From assembly GCA_039821605.1 (NCBI GenBank), contig JBCBNV010000001.1, positions 620,001 through 684,000 of the forward strand: DNA of 64,000 nt. Reading direction: 5' to 3'. Of this stretch, positions 19,789 through 28,817 are shown piece by piece. Both the position numbers and the translations under genes were made by a program. Below the pieces are notes generated by a model that made no database searches, was not told the origin of the DNA, and saw only the letters and a list, made by a program, of their open reading frames with translations. This DNA comes from CALBPI01 sp039821605 (GTDB taxonomy: Bacteria; Pseudomonadota; Gammaproteobacteria; Steroidobacterales; Woeseiaceae). Numbering within the stretch: position 1 is the first letter of the stretch; every line of letters starts with the position of its first letter.

Positions 19789-20353
19789 CGCGCTGCTAGT
19801 CAAGCGCGTCCAGAAAGGGGACAAGAGTGCTTTCGACCTGTTGGTTCTCAAATACCAGCACAAGATCGTCAATCTGGTGTCCCGATATGTGCGCGATGCC
19901 GACGAGGCGCTCGATGTCGCCCAGGAAGCCTTCATCAAGGCCTACCGGGCGCTGCCGCGCTTTAGAGGCGACAGCGCGTTTTACACCTGGCTTTACCGAA
20001 TCGCCGTGAACACCGCCAAGAACCATCTCGTGGCCGCCAAGCGCCGGCCCATGGACTACGACCTGGACCTCCAGGACCCGGACCAGTATGAGATGCACGC
20101 GCGGCTCAACACGACCGACACGCCAGAGGCGGTTGCGCTCAAGGATGAGACGCAGCAACAGATCAACCGCTCCATCAATGAGCTGCCACCCGATCTGCGC
20201 ACAGCGATCATCCTGCGCGAGATCGATGGCATGAGTTACGAGGAGATCGCACAGACCATGGAGTGTCCCGTGGGCACCGTGCGATCACGAATTTTCAGGG
20301 CGCGCGAGGCCATATCCAAAGGCATCGCATCGCTGGCCGACAAGAACAACTAA
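19769..20353 (+). CDS. rpoE: RNA polymerase sigma-E factor (RpoE/AlgU)
   Basis: This is the ECF sigma factor for envelope stress. The 194-residue protein has region 2 with DEALDVAQEAFIKAYRAL and FYTWLYRIAVNTAKN, and region 4 with REIDGMSYEEIAQTMECPVGTVRSRIFRAR as helix-turn-helix. It is close in length and sequence to AlgU/RpoE rather than to other ECF groups. The ATG at 19769 follows AAAGGGGC. rseA, rseB and rseC follow in the standard order. Confidence 0.97.
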   Translation: MGSTSDDALLVKRVQKGDKSAFDLLVLKYQHKIVNLVSRYVRDADEALDVAQEAFIKAYRALPRFRGDSAFYTWLYRIAVNTAKNHLVAAKRRPMDYDLDLQDPDQYEMHARLNTTDTPEAVALKDETQQQINRSINELPPDLRTAIILREIDGMSYEEIAQTMECPVGTVRSRIFRAREAISKGIASLADKNN

Positions 20354-20382
20354 GGCCACGGGGGCTTGCAGGAACACAGGTC

Positions 20383-21018
20383 ATGACTGAGGAAATCCAG
20401 GAACAAATTTCAGCGTTCATCGACGGTGAATTACCCGAAGCGGAAGCCGAACTGCTCGTGCGGCGTCTGGCAACGGACGCCAAGTTGCGCGCCGAGGCCG
20501 AACGCCAGATGCGGTTGAGCCAGGCGATTCGCGGCGAGGACAGCGTGGCCAACGCCGGTTTCTCTGCGCGCGTGCTCGCGGCGATCCACGATGAGCCGAC
20601 GCTGGATGAGGCTGCCGCGACGGAGTCGCAGCCTGCACCGCGCGGCGGCTGGCTGCGTATGGCGGCGGGCGGTGGCATCGTCGCCGGCGTCGCGGCAGTG
20701 GCATTGCTGGCGTTACCCGATGCCGTGCAATCACCCACCATCGAGGCGCAGACCGCAGACACCGTGACGGAGCCCGCGGCAGGCTTGCCCGACACGGCCG
20801 AGTCGTTCGAATACACGGTGCCCGAGCGCCTCAACGAATCGGGTCTGGTCAGCGCCAACCCTGAGCTCGCGGCCTATTACCTGAGCCACAGCGTCAATTC
20901 GCCGTCGATCGCACCGGGCAGCGGCCGTATGCGCATCCTGTCGACCGAGGGTGACTCCGAGGCGGCGGAAGCAGAACAGGACGATCCTGTCGATACCGCG
21001 CAGGAGGCATCACGCTGA
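20383..21018 (+). CDS. rseA: Anti-sigma-E factor RseA/MucA
   Basis: RseA is a single-span inner membrane protein that holds sigma-E inactive and is cleaved under envelope stress. The 211 residues comprise the cytoplasmic anti-sigma domain (EEIQEQISAFIDGELPEAEA), a membrane helix at about 93-111 and a periplasmic domain. That domain has VPERLNESGLVSANPELAAY and YYLSHSVNS, recalling the MucA C-terminus. The ATG at 20383 starts the family motif. The stop shares a base with the rseB start. Confidence 0.93.
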   Translation: MTEEIQEQISAFIDGELPEAEAELLVRRLATDAKLRAEAERQMRLSQAIRGEDSVANAGFSARVLAAIHDEPTLDEAAATESQPAPRGGWLRMAAGGGIVAGVAAVALLALPDAVQSPTIEAQTADTVTEPAAGLPDTAESFEYTVPERLNESGLVSANPELAAYYLSHSVNSPSIAPGSGRMRILSTEGDSEAAEAEQDDPVDTAQEASR

Positions 21019-22055
21019 TGCGTGCGCCGGCCTTGCAGTCGCGCCACGTCTTGGGGCTCCTGCTGTCCGCGGCGTCCGGTGTGGCGCTGGCCCAGCAGAC
21101 CCCGGATGCATTGCTCGAGCGCATCAGTTCGGCCGTCAGCGACATCACTTACAGCGGCACGATGATCCGCTCCGTGGACAACAACATCAGCACGCTGCGT
21201 GTGATGCACAGCAATCGGGACGGCGTCATTCGCGAGAAGCTCGTCGCTCAGGACGGCGAGGGCCGCGAAGTGATCCGCATTGGTGAGCAGCTTATCTGCC
21301 TGTTCCCCGAGCAACGGATCAAGCTCATCGAGTCGGACACGGGGCCGGCGAGTTCGCTGGTCCGGCTGCCGCTCGCCTCGAGCGACCTGCAGCGTTACTA
21401 TGTGCTTGAGGACCACGGGCCGGCGCGTGTCGCGGGCCGCAAGGTACAGCGCTATTTCATCAAGCCGCGCGATGGCCTGCGTTACGGACACCGGCTCTGG
21501 GTCGACACGGAGACGATGCTGCCGCTGCGCATGCAGATGATCGGGCGCAGCAGGGTCGTCGAGGAAATCCGGTTTACCAACATCGACATCGGCATCGACA
21601 TTCCAGACGTGGAATTCGAGAGCGACATCGACAGCACGGACTTCGAGGTGATTCGCGCCAGCGCGGGCCCGAGCCCGCAGACCACGGCCACGAGCGTCGC
21701 GGCCGACACCGTAGCGCGCTCCGAGGGCTGGCCGGCGGAGGCGTCGCCCGGGTTCCGGTTCCGCGCCACGATGACGCAGACAGTTCGCGTCAATGGGCAG
21801 GTTGCCCAGCGCGTGGTGTTCTCCGACGGGCTCGCCACGGTATCGGTTTTTATCGCTGCCCGCCGCACCGATGCCGAGTCGAGCAAGCCGCAGTCGCAGG
21901 TGGCGCGGTTTGGCGCGGTGCACAGCTATCAGCGCGATGTGGGTGACAAGACGGTCACGCTCATGGGCGAAGTGCCCGAAGCCACACTGCGCCAGGTCGC
22001 CGACCTCGCCGAGAAGCAACTCATCGGCGCGACAGCGCCCGTCGCCGAGGACTGA
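21018..22055 (+). CDS. rseB: Sigma-E regulator RseB/MucB
   Basis: RseB is a periplasmic protein that binds RseA, protects it from the site-1 protease and senses mislocalised LPS or lipoproteins. The 345-residue product has a Sec signal (HVLGLLLSAASGVALAQ). Family motifs include LLERISSAVSDITYSGTMIR, the RKVQRYFIKPRDGLRYGHRLW segment and a C-terminal domain with VFSDGLATVSVFI. The start is ATG in TGATG with rseA. Confidence 0.94.
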   Translation: MRAPALQSRHVLGLLLSAASGVALAQQTPDALLERISSAVSDITYSGTMIRSVDNNISTLRVMHSNRDGVIREKLVAQDGEGREVIRIGEQLICLFPEQRIKLIESDTGPASSLVRLPLASSDLQRYYVLEDHGPARVAGRKVQRYFIKPRDGLRYGHRLWVDTETMLPLRMQMIGRSRVVEEIRFTNIDIGIDIPDVEFESDIDSTDFEVIRASAGPSPQTTATSVAADTVARSEGWPAEASPGFRFRATMTQTVRVNGQVAQRVVFSDGLATVSVFIAARRTDAESSKPQSQVARFGAVHSYQRDVGDKTVTLMGEVPEATLRQVADLAEKQLIGATAPVAED

Positions 22056-22057
22056 TC

Positions 22058-22441
22058 TTGGTCTCGGCCCGCGTGACGGGATACCGTGACGATCAGCTCA
22101 TCGCGGCCGTGCCGCGCCAGGTTGCCTGCCGTCGCTGTCTCGACGGCCAGGGTTGTGGCATGGGGCTCATCGGCAGTTTGCGGTCCGGCACGGTCTCTGT
22201 GGCCTTGCCGGCGCCGCGGACACGTCCCGAGCCCGGAAGTGAGATCACCTTGTCGGGTGCGCCTGGCGTCGTCGGGGCGGCGCTGCTGGGCTACGGCCTG
22301 CCGCTGGCGGGTGTCCTCGCGGGCGCTATGTTTGGGCCTGCCGCCGCATTGGTTGGACTGCTGGTTGGCATCGCCGTGTCCCGCGCGGCGCTGCGCGGTC
22401 GCGTGGGCTGGCGCATCGTTGAAGGGTGTACCGCGCGTTGA
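22058..22441 (+). CDS. rseC: RseC/MucC family protein
   Basis: This is a 127-residue inner membrane protein, third partner of the sigma-E operon. Its relatives are linked to SoxR reduction and Rnf/Rsx complexes. The N-terminal cysteine cluster ACRRCLDGQGCG is the RseC signature, and two hydrophobic helices (PGVVGAALLGYGLPLAGVL and the next 20 residues) follow. The start is a TTG at 22058, two bases after rseB. Its stop overlaps the next gene's TTG. Confidence 0.9.
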   Translation: MVSARVTGYRDDQLIAAVPRQVACRRCLDGQGCGMGLIGSLRSGTVSVALPAPRTRPEPGSEITLSGAPGVVGAALLGYGLPLAGVLAGAMFGPAAALVGLLVGIAVSRAALRGRVGWRIVEGCTAR

Positions 22442-22677
22442 GGGCACTGACGCTGTATTCGCGCCAGGGCTGCCACCTCTGCGAGGACTTTCTCGAGGCA
22501 CTGGCACCGTTGATTCGCGGTCGCGCGCGTGTCGACGTGACGGATATTGACTCCGACCCGAAACTCGTCGCCGCCTATGGTGTGCGCATTCCCGTGCTCT
22601 GCCAGGGTGAGACGCTCATCTGTGAAGCCTTTGTCGATGCCCGTGCCGTGCGGGAATACCTGGATGCGATCGACTAA
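22438..22677 (+). CDS. Glutaredoxin-like protein (DUF836)
   Basis: This is a small thioredoxin-fold protein of about 79 residues. LTLYSRQGCHLCEDFLEAL has the CxxC redox pair, DIDSDPKLVAAYGVRIPVL has the cis-proline, and EAFVDARAVREYL ends the fold, typical of DUF836. The start is probably a TTG at 22438 in a TTGA overlap with rseC; a GTG at 22426 would add four residues. The slot after rseC often holds mucD (DegP-like protease), which is missing here. The redox partner is unknown. Confidence 0.85.
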   Translation: MRALTLYSRQGCHLCEDFLEALAPLIRGRARVDVTDIDSDPKLVAAYGVRIPVLCQGETLICEAFVDARAVREYLDAID

Positions 22678-22701
22678 GCGGTTCTTGGCGACGGCACCGT
22701 C

Positions 22702-22707
22702 TATAAT
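22702..22707 (+). promoter_or_regulatory. Putative -10 box upstream of lepA
   Basis: A perfect TATAAT lies in the only sizeable gap (63 bases) between the rse operon and lepA. A transcript from it would carry a leader of about 27 bases. No convincing -35 hexamer stands 16-18 bases upstream. By-eye assignment. Confidence 0.4.
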
Positions 22708-22740
22708 GGGTGTTTGCCGCGCCGGCAACCAATCCCCCCA

Positions 22741-24531
22741 ATGCAGAACATTCGCAACTTCTCGATCATCGCGCACATCGATCATGGCAAGTCGACCCTT
22801 GCCGATCGGTTCATCCAGCTGTGCGGGGGTCTTGCCGAGCGCGAGATGGCCGAGCAGGTGCTCGACTCTATGGACATCGAGCGTGAACGCGGCATCACGA
22901 TCAAGGCGCAGAGCGTGACGCTCCATTACGACGCCGATGACGGCGAGCGCTATCAGCTCAATCTCATCGACACGCCCGGGCACGTCGATTTTTCATACGA
23001 GGTCTCGCGCTCACTGTCGGCTTGCGAGGGCGCGCTGCTCGTCGTTGATGCCGCACAGGGTGTCGAGGCGCAGAGCGTGGCCAATTGCTACACCGCCATT
23101 GAACAGGGCCTTGAGGTCCTGCCTGTGCTCAACAAGATCGATCTCCCCGCCGCGGACGCGGATCGCGTCTGCCAGGAAATCGAAGAGATCATTGGTATCG
23201 ATGCGACCGACGCCTCGCGTGTGAGCGCCAAGACCGGTGAGGGCATCAAGGCGTTGCTCGAACGCATCGTGCGCGACATCCCGCCGCCGCAGGGCAGTGC
23301 CGATGAGCCGCTGCAGGCGCTCATCATCGACAGCTGGTTCGACAACTATGTCGGTGTGGTCTCACTGGTTCGTATCGTCAACGGCACGCTGCGCAAGGGT
23401 GAGAAGGTTCGTATCATGTCGACGGCGTCTGCACACATCGTCGACCGGCTGGGTTGCTTCACGCCGAAGATGCACGACCAGGACGCCCTGCACACGGGCG
23501 AGGTCGGGTTCGTGATTACGGGTATCAAGGAAATCGAGGGCGCACCGGTCGGCGACACGATTACCCATGAGCAGCGCCAGGCGCCGGAACCGCTGGCGGG
23601 CTTCAAGCAGCTGCAGCCCAAGGTCTTCGCGGGCATGTTCCCGATCAGCTCCGACGACTACGAGTCGTTCCGTGAGGCGCTGCAAAAACTGCGGCTCAAT
23701 GATGCGGCCCTGCACTTCGAGCCCGAGACGTCAGCGGCGCTCGGATTTGGTTTCCGGTGCGGGTTCCTGGGCATGTTGCACATGGAAATCGTCCAGGAGC
23801 GACTCGAGCGCGAGTACGAGCTCGAGCTCATCACCACGGCGCCGACCGTGATCTACGAGATTCTGACGACGCGTGGCGAGACCGAGTACGTCGACAACCC
23901 GGCCAACCTGCCCGCCGTGAATCTTATCGACGAGTTTCGAGAGCCCATCATCAGCGCATCGATTCTCGTGCCCGAGGCGCACGTTGGCGCTGTGATCAAG
24001 CTTTGCATCGAGAAGCGGGGCGTGCAGACGCGCATGCAGTATCTCGGTGGCCAGGTGTCGATTGAGTACGACCTGCCGTTGGCAGAAGTCGTGCTCGACT
24101 TTTTTGATCGGCTTAAGTCGGTGAGTCGTGGCTTTGCGTCCTTCGACTATCACTTTGCGCGTTACGAGGCCGCGAAGCTCGTGCGCCTTGACCTGCTGAT
24201 CAATGGCGACCGCGTCGACGCCCTGTCGATTATCGTGCACCGCGACCGCGCGCAGGCGCGTGGCCGTGACCTCGCCGAACGCATGCGCGAGCTCATTCCG
24301 CGGCAGATGTTCGACGTGGCCATCCAGGCCGCGATCGGCAACCAGATCATATCGCGCTCGACCGTCAAGGCCCTGCGCAAGAACGTCACGGCGAAATGCT
24401 ACGGCGGTGACGTGTCCCGAAAACGCAAGCTGCTTGAAAAGCAGAAGGCCGGTAAACGGCGTATGAAGCAGGTCGGTTCCGTGGAGATTCCGCAGGAAGC
24501 CTTCCTCGCCGTACTCAAGGTCGATAGCTGA
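22741..24531 (+). CDS. lepA: Elongation factor 4 (LepA)
   Basis: LepA is a ribosome-associated GTPase related to EF-G that influences initiation and back-translocation. The 596-residue length is typical (E. coli 599). Motifs are IIAHIDHGKSTL (G1), RGITIKAQ (G2), DTPGHVDFSYEVSRSL (G3) and NKIDLP (G4). The LepA C-terminal domain has KCYGGDVSRKRKLLEKQKAGKRR. The ATG at 22741 (MQNIRNFSII) is chosen over a TTG nine codons upstream. lepB follows after 10 bases, the usual pair. Confidence 0.98.
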   Translation: MQNIRNFSIIAHIDHGKSTLADRFIQLCGGLAEREMAEQVLDSMDIERERGITIKAQSVTLHYDADDGERYQLNLIDTPGHVDFSYEVSRSLSACEGALLVVDAAQGVEAQSVANCYTAIEQGLEVLPVLNKIDLPAADADRVCQEIEEIIGIDATDASRVSAKTGEGIKALLERIVRDIPPPQGSADEPLQALIIDSWFDNYVGVVSLVRIVNGTLRKGEKVRIMSTASAHIVDRLGCFTPKMHDQDALHTGEVGFVITGIKEIEGAPVGDTITHEQRQAPEPLAGFKQLQPKVFAGMFPISSDDYESFREALQKLRLNDAALHFEPETSAALGFGFRCGFLGMLHMEIVQERLEREYELELITTAPTVIYEILTTRGETEYVDNPANLPAVNLIDEFREPIISASILVPEAHVGAVIKLCIEKRGVQTRMQYLGGQVSIEYDLPLAEVVLDFFDRLKSVSRGFASFDYHFARYEAAKLVRLDLLINGDRVDALSIIVHRDRAQARGRDLAERMRELIPRQMFDVAIQAAIGNQIISRSTVKALRKNVTAKCYGGDVSRKRKLLEKQKAGKRRMKQVGSVEIPQEAFLAVLKVDS

Positions 24532-24541
24532 GGATCACACC

Positions 24542-25315
24542 ATGGTGCCGGACTGGGTCAACCTGCCTTTAGTCTTTGTTGTTATCACGGCCGCAACGGG
24601 CGCCGTTGTGCTGCTCGACCGCTTCTACCTGCGCCCGCAACGCGAGGCCGGCAATGTCACGGAGGTCCCGGCCTACGTCGACTTCTCGCGCGGTTTCTTT
24701 CCCATCTTTGCGGTCATCCTCGTGTTGCGCTCGTTCGTGTTCGAGCCCTACCGCATCCCGTCGGAATCAATGCTGCCGACGTTGCTCATTGGCGACTTCG
24801 TGGTGGTCAACAAGTACTCGTACGGCTTGCGGCTGCCCGTGACCAATACGCTGATCTGGGAAACGGGTGCGCCCAAGCGCGGCGACGTGGCCGTGTTTCG
24901 AAAGCCCGAAGCGCCCAACGTCAACTTCATCAAGCGCGTCGTCGGCCTGCCCGGTGATCGTCTGGACTACGGCTCGGACCACATCCTCAGAGTCAACGGG
25001 GAACCCGTGGCCATTGTGCGGACCGGGACCTTCCGGAACGAGGACAACGAAGGCCTCTTGTTCGATGAGACGCTCGGTGAGGTCGTGCACCCGATCCTGA
25101 TCCAGGCGACCTGGACCAAGCCGTTCACGCGAATCGTTGGTCCAGATTGCTACTTCATGATGGGTGACAACCGGGACCGCAGCCATGACAGCCGCTTTGA
25201 CGATATCGGCTGCGTGCCCAGCGAGAACCTCGTGGGCCGCGCCACGCGGATCTGGATGAGTTGGCAATTATGGGACATGCCTCGCTGGGGCCGGATCGGC
25301 AATAAGATACAATAG
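24542..25315 (+). CDS. lepB: Signal peptidase I
   Basis: LepB removes Sec signal peptides at the periplasmic side of the inner membrane. The 257-residue protein has two N-terminal hydrophobic segments (about 8-26 and 52-66). The catalytic Ser76 is in IPSESMLPTL and the Lys131 general base in FIKRVVGLPGDRL, with the box E motif MGDNRDRSHDSR. It sits between lepA and DUF4845-rnc, as in Pseudomonas. Confidence 0.97.
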   Translation: MVPDWVNLPLVFVVITAATGAVVLLDRFYLRPQREAGNVTEVPAYVDFSRGFFPIFAVILVLRSFVFEPYRIPSESMLPTLLIGDFVVVNKYSYGLRLPVTNTLIWETGAPKRGDVAVFRKPEAPNVNFIKRVVGLPGDRLDYGSDHILRVNGEPVAIVRTGTFRNEDNEGLLFDETLGEVVHPILIQATWTKPFTRIVGPDCYFMMGDNRDRSHDSRFDDIGCVPSENLVGRATRIWMSWQLWDMPRWGRIGNKIQ

Positions 25316-25346
25316 CGCCGTTTTCGAGCTTGCGAGGCGAATCATC

Positions 25347-25730
25347 ATGACGCGCATGCAGACCAATCCGGCCCGGCAAACCGGGATGACGACTCTGGGT
25401 CTCCTGATCCTGCTCGTGTTCGTCGGCATCTTCCTGTACGCGGGCGTGCGACTTGTGCCTGTCTACCTCGAAGATCTCAAGATCGCGGGCACCTTCAAGA
25501 GCCTCGAGCAGGAATTCTCGGGCGGCGCCAGCAGCAAGGTAGCCATCGAGAAGTCGATCGGCAAACGGTTTGACGTCGAGAGCGTCAACGTCATCGCCTC
25601 CAAGGACATCAAGATCCGCAAGACGAGCCGGGGTTACGACGTCAGCATCGACTACACGAACAAGCAACCGTTCTTGTTCAACATCTACTTCGCTGTCGAT
25701 TTTTCACACCGGGTCTCGCTCGAGCGATGA
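25347..25730 (+). CDS. DUF4845 membrane-anchored protein
   Basis: This is a 127-residue protein of unknown function found between lepB and rnc in many gammaproteobacteria. It has one N-terminal membrane helix (TLGLLILLVFVGIFLYAGVR) and a periplasmic domain with the family block YDVSIDYTNKQPFLFNIYF. A possible -10 (TACAAT at 25308-25313) lies in front of it. rnc begins three bases after its stop. Confidence 0.88.
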   Translation: MTRMQTNPARQTGMTTLGLLILLVFVGIFLYAGVRLVPVYLEDLKIAGTFKSLEQEFSGGASSKVAIEKSIGKRFDVESVNVIASKDIKIRKTSRGYDVSIDYTNKQPFLFNIYFAVDFSHRVSLER

Positions 25731-25733
25731 GCC

Positions 25734-26438
25734 GTGTCGGCTGAAGCCCGGGAAAGCCGGCTCGCCCGGTTTCTCGACGCCATCGACTACCGGCCCGAAG
25801 ACCCCGAGCTCATCGAGCGTGCGCTGCGTCACCGCAGCGCCCAGGGTCGTAACAACGAACGCCTCGAATTTCTCGGTGACGCCGTGCTCGACACGGTCGT
25901 GTCGCGTGTTCTCTTTGACCGCTTTCCCGATGCCACCGAGGGCGTCCTGAGTCGCTTGCGCGCGTCGGTCGTCAAGGACGCATCACTGGCTGAAATGAGC
26001 GCAGGCCTGGGGCTTGGCGACCTCATCGCGCTCGGGCCCGGCGAGCTGAAATCCGGCGGTGCGCGGCGTGACTCGATCATGGCCGACGCGCTCGAAGCGG
26101 TGTTTGGCGCCGTGTTCATCGATGGCGGCTACGCCGCCGCCGAGCACGTCATCCTCGCCGTGATGCGCGACCGGCTTGAAACGCTGGAGCTCGATGCCGC
26201 GCGCAAGGATGCAAAGACCGAGCTGCAGGAGCGTCTGCAACGCGATGGATTGGCATTGCCCGATTATGCGCTGACCGACACGAGCGGTCCGCCGCATCGG
26301 CAGCGCTTTCGCGTGAGCTGCCGCGTTTCCGCCATCGACGCTGTGACCGATGGCGAGGGCTCGAGCCGTCGTCGCGCCGAACAACGTGCGGCCGAAGCCA
26401 TGCTGGCCAGAATCCAGGCCGTGGCTGCTGATGCCTGA
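25734..26438 (+). CDS. rnc: Ribonuclease III
   Basis: RNase III cuts double-stranded RNA in rRNA maturation and mRNA control. The 234-residue protein has the catalytic signature NERLEFLGDAVLD with the acidic metal ligands. A second acidic cluster is at DALEAVFGAVFIDGGY, and a C-terminal dsRNA-binding domain begins at about residue 160. The start is GTG at 25734. The stop overlaps the era ATG by eight bases. Confidence 0.97.
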   Translation: MSAEARESRLARFLDAIDYRPEDPELIERALRHRSAQGRNNERLEFLGDAVLDTVVSRVLFDRFPDATEGVLSRLRASVVKDASLAEMSAGLGLGDLIALGPGELKSGGARRDSIMADALEAVFGAVFIDGGYAAAEHVILAVMRDRLETLELDAARKDAKTELQERLQRDGLALPDYALTDTSGPPHRQRFRVSCRVSAIDAVTDGEGSSRRRAEQRAAEAMLARIQAVAADA

Positions 26439-27345
26439 GGGGTTTCGCAATAGTGCCGACTACCGTTGCGGCTTCGTCGCCGTAGTGGGCAGACCGAACG
26501 TCGGCAAATCGACGCTGATCAATCACTATGTCGGCAGCAAAGTGTCGATCGTGAGTCCGCGCCCGCAGACGACGCGGCACCGCATTCTGGGTGTGGCCAC
26601 GGCCGACGATGCGCAGCTCGTGTTCATCGATACCCCGGGCCTGCACCTGGGTCAGAAGAAGGCCATCAACCGGATGATGAATCGGGCGGCGCTCAGTGCG
26701 CTCGGTGACGCCGACGCGATTCTCTGGCTCGTGGAGGCTGGGCAGTGGACGGCGTCCGATGAGAATGTGCTGGCGCGACTGGCGGACTGCACGGTGCCTG
26801 TGCTGTGCGCCATCAACAAGGTTGACCTCATGGCCGACAAGCAGCAGTTGCTGCCCTTCATCGAATCGATGGGCAAGCGGCGCGAGCTGCACGCCATCGT
26901 GCCGGTGTCGGCACGCACGGGTGCGCAGACCAGTGAATTGCGCGAGTCGCTTGTGGCGCTCATGCCGTTGTCGCCCGCCATGTTCCCCGACGACATGCTC
27001 ACGGACCGCGGCGAGGGGTTTCGCTTTGCCGAAATTGTTCGCGAGAAGCTCACACTGAGGCTGCGTCAGGAGCTGCCCTACGGCCTCACCGTACAGACGG
27101 AGCGCATCGAGCGCGATGGTGAGCGGCTCGTCGTGCACTGCACGATTTTCGTCGAGCGCGATTCACAAAAGGGCATCGTTGTGGGCAAGGGCGGCAGCCA
27201 GCTGCGCGACGTTGGCAGTGCGGCGCGCCGCGACATGATCCGTGTGGTCGATCGTCCCGTACACCTTGAGCTCTGGGTCAAGGTGCGCGACAACTGGGCC
27301 GACAGCGAGCAGGAGCTGCAGCGACTCGGCTACGGCGACGAGTAG
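26431..27345 (+). CDS. era: GTPase Era
   Basis: Era binds the 3' end of 16S rRNA during 30S subunit assembly. The 304 residues contain G1 GRPNVGKSTL, G2 in QTTRHRILG, G3 DTPGLHLGQ and G4 NKVDLM. A C-terminal KH domain has IVVGKGGSQLRDVGSAARRDM. The ATG at 26431 (MPEGFRNS) lies inside the rnc 3' end, an eight-base overlap. Confidence 0.97.
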   Translation: MPEGFRNSADYRCGFVAVVGRPNVGKSTLINHYVGSKVSIVSPRPQTTRHRILGVATADDAQLVFIDTPGLHLGQKKAINRMMNRAALSALGDADAILWLVEAGQWTASDENVLARLADCTVPVLCAINKVDLMADKQQLLPFIESMGKRRELHAIVPVSARTGAQTSELRESLVALMPLSPAMFPDDMLTDRGEGFRFAEIVREKLTLRLRQELPYGLTVQTERIERDGERLVVHCTIFVERDSQKGIVVGKGGSQLRDVGSAARRDMIRVVDRPVHLELWVKVRDNWADSEQELQRLGYGDE

Positions 27346-27351
27346 TCTGTC

Positions 27352-28092
27352 GTGTCCGGACAGCGCATTCATCTGCAGCCCTGCTGGGTACTGCACCGCC
27401 GAGACTTTCGCGACTCGAGTCAGATCATAGAGGTGCTGAGCCGTGAGCACGGCCGTTTGGGTCTTGTGGCGCGCGGCGTCAAGCGCCCCAAGAGTCGTCT
27501 GCGCGGCATCCTGCAGCCGTTTGCACCCGTGCTGCTCTCATGGGTCGCCGGCCGTGAGCTTGCTACAATGAGTGGCGCGGAAACCGGGCAGGGCGCACCG
27601 CACCATTTGCGCGACACGCGGCTCATGTCCGGGTTCTACATTAACGAACTGATCTTGAGACTGACGCACCGATTCGACCCGCAGCCCGATGTGTTTGATC
27701 GGTATGCGCACTGCCTGCAGCGACTGTCCGGAGACGATCCGGTCGCGGCGACCCTGCGTGATTTCGAGCTCGACTTGCTCGAGGCGCTGGGTTTCGCGCC
27801 GAACCTCACGCACGATGTCGTGAGCGGCGCACCGGTTGCGGCGGGTCGTGCGTATGATTTCGTTGTCGACGAGGGACCGCACGCGACGGGGTCGGGTGCA
27901 GGCGCAGACGCTGTAGACGGTGCTGTGTTGCTGGCCATGGCGGCCCGCGACTGGCGCGAGCCCGAGGTGTTGCGCACAGCACGGCGTTTGCTGGGACGCG
28001 CGATCGACCTCCAGCTTGATGGCAAACCGCTGCACACGCGACGGGTGCTGCGCGACTTGCGTCAGCGTGACTATGGGACGGGAGCCCAGTAA
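27352..28092 (+). CDS. recO: DNA repair protein RecO
   Basis: RecO helps RecF and RecR load RecA on SSB-coated gaps. The 246-residue product shows the N-terminal OB-fold of the family (PCWVLHRRDFRDSSQIIEVL, then GLVARGVKRPKSRLRG). A helical C-terminal domain with GFYINELILRLTHRFDPQPDVF follows. No zinc-binding Cys cluster is visible, as in other proteobacterial RecO. The GTG at 27352 is the start. The stop shares a base with pdxJ. Confidence 0.94.
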   Translation: MSGQRIHLQPCWVLHRRDFRDSSQIIEVLSREHGRLGLVARGVKRPKSRLRGILQPFAPVLLSWVAGRELATMSGAETGQGAPHHLRDTRLMSGFYINELILRLTHRFDPQPDVFDRYAHCLQRLSGDDPVAATLRDFELDLLEALGFAPNLTHDVVSGAPVAAGRAYDFVVDEGPHATGSGAGADAVDGAVLLAMAARDWREPEVLRTARRLLGRAIDLQLDGKPLHTRRVLRDLRQRDYGTGAQ

Positions 28093-28817
28093 TGCACAGC
28101 CCAATCTTTCTTGGCGTCAACGTCGACCACGTGGCCACGCTGCGCCAGGCGCGGGGCGAGCGCTACCCCGACCCCGTGGCCGCGGCACTGGTGGCCGAGC
28201 GCTCGGGTGCCGACTCGATTACGGTCCACCTGCGTGAAGACCGTCGCCACATCCAGGACCACGACGTCGTCCGTTTGCAAGCCAGCACGCAGACGCGCGT
28301 GAACCTGGAAATGGCGGTCACTGACGCCATGCTGGGTTTTGCGCGCGAGGTGGGGCCCGCCGACTGCTGTCTGGTCCCGGAGAAGCGCGAGGAGCTGACT
28401 ACGGAAGGCGGGCTCGATGTGGCGGGTGCCCAGGCCCGCATCAAGGACGCGGTCGATGCGCTGGCAGGGATCCGCGTGTCGCTGTTCATCGATGCCGATC
28501 GCGCCCAGATCGATGCCGCGGCTGCGTCGGGCGCCCCGGTTATCGAATTGCACACCGGTCACTACGCGTTGGCACGCGGTGGCGAGATCGGCAACGAACT
28601 GGCGCGTATCCGGGAGGCCTCGCGCTATGCAACGTCCCTGGGGCTGACCGTGCACGCGGGCCACGGCCTGACGCGGCACAACGTGCAACCCATCGCCGCC
28701 ATCCCGGAAATTGTCGAGCTCAACATTGGCCACGCGCTGGTTGCCGACAGCGTGTTTGAGGGCTTGCCCGCCGCGGTGACAGAAATGAAGCGCCTCATGG
28801 TGGAGGCGCGGACATGA
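28092..28817 (+). CDS. pdxJ: Pyridoxine 5'-phosphate synthase
   Basis: PdxJ condenses 1-deoxyxylulose 5-phosphate with 3-amino-2-oxopropyl phosphate to pyridoxine phosphate (vitamin B6). The 241-residue TIM-barrel protein begins FLGVNVDHVATLRQARG. It has ITVHLREDRRHIQDHD, LVPEKREELTTEGGLDV and HAGHGLTRHNV, all family hallmarks. It lies in the widespread recO-pdxJ-acpS order and overlaps acpS by ATGA. Confidence 0.97.
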   Translation: MHSPIFLGVNVDHVATLRQARGERYPDPVAAALVAERSGADSITVHLREDRRHIQDHDVVRLQASTQTRVNLEMAVTDAMLGFAREVGPADCCLVPEKREELTTEGGLDVAGAQARIKDAVDALAGIRVSLFIDADRAQIDAAAASGAPVIELHTGHYALARGGEIGNELARIREASRYATSLGLTVHAGHGLTRHNVQPIAAIPEIVELNIGHALVADSVFEGLPAAVTEMKRLMVEART

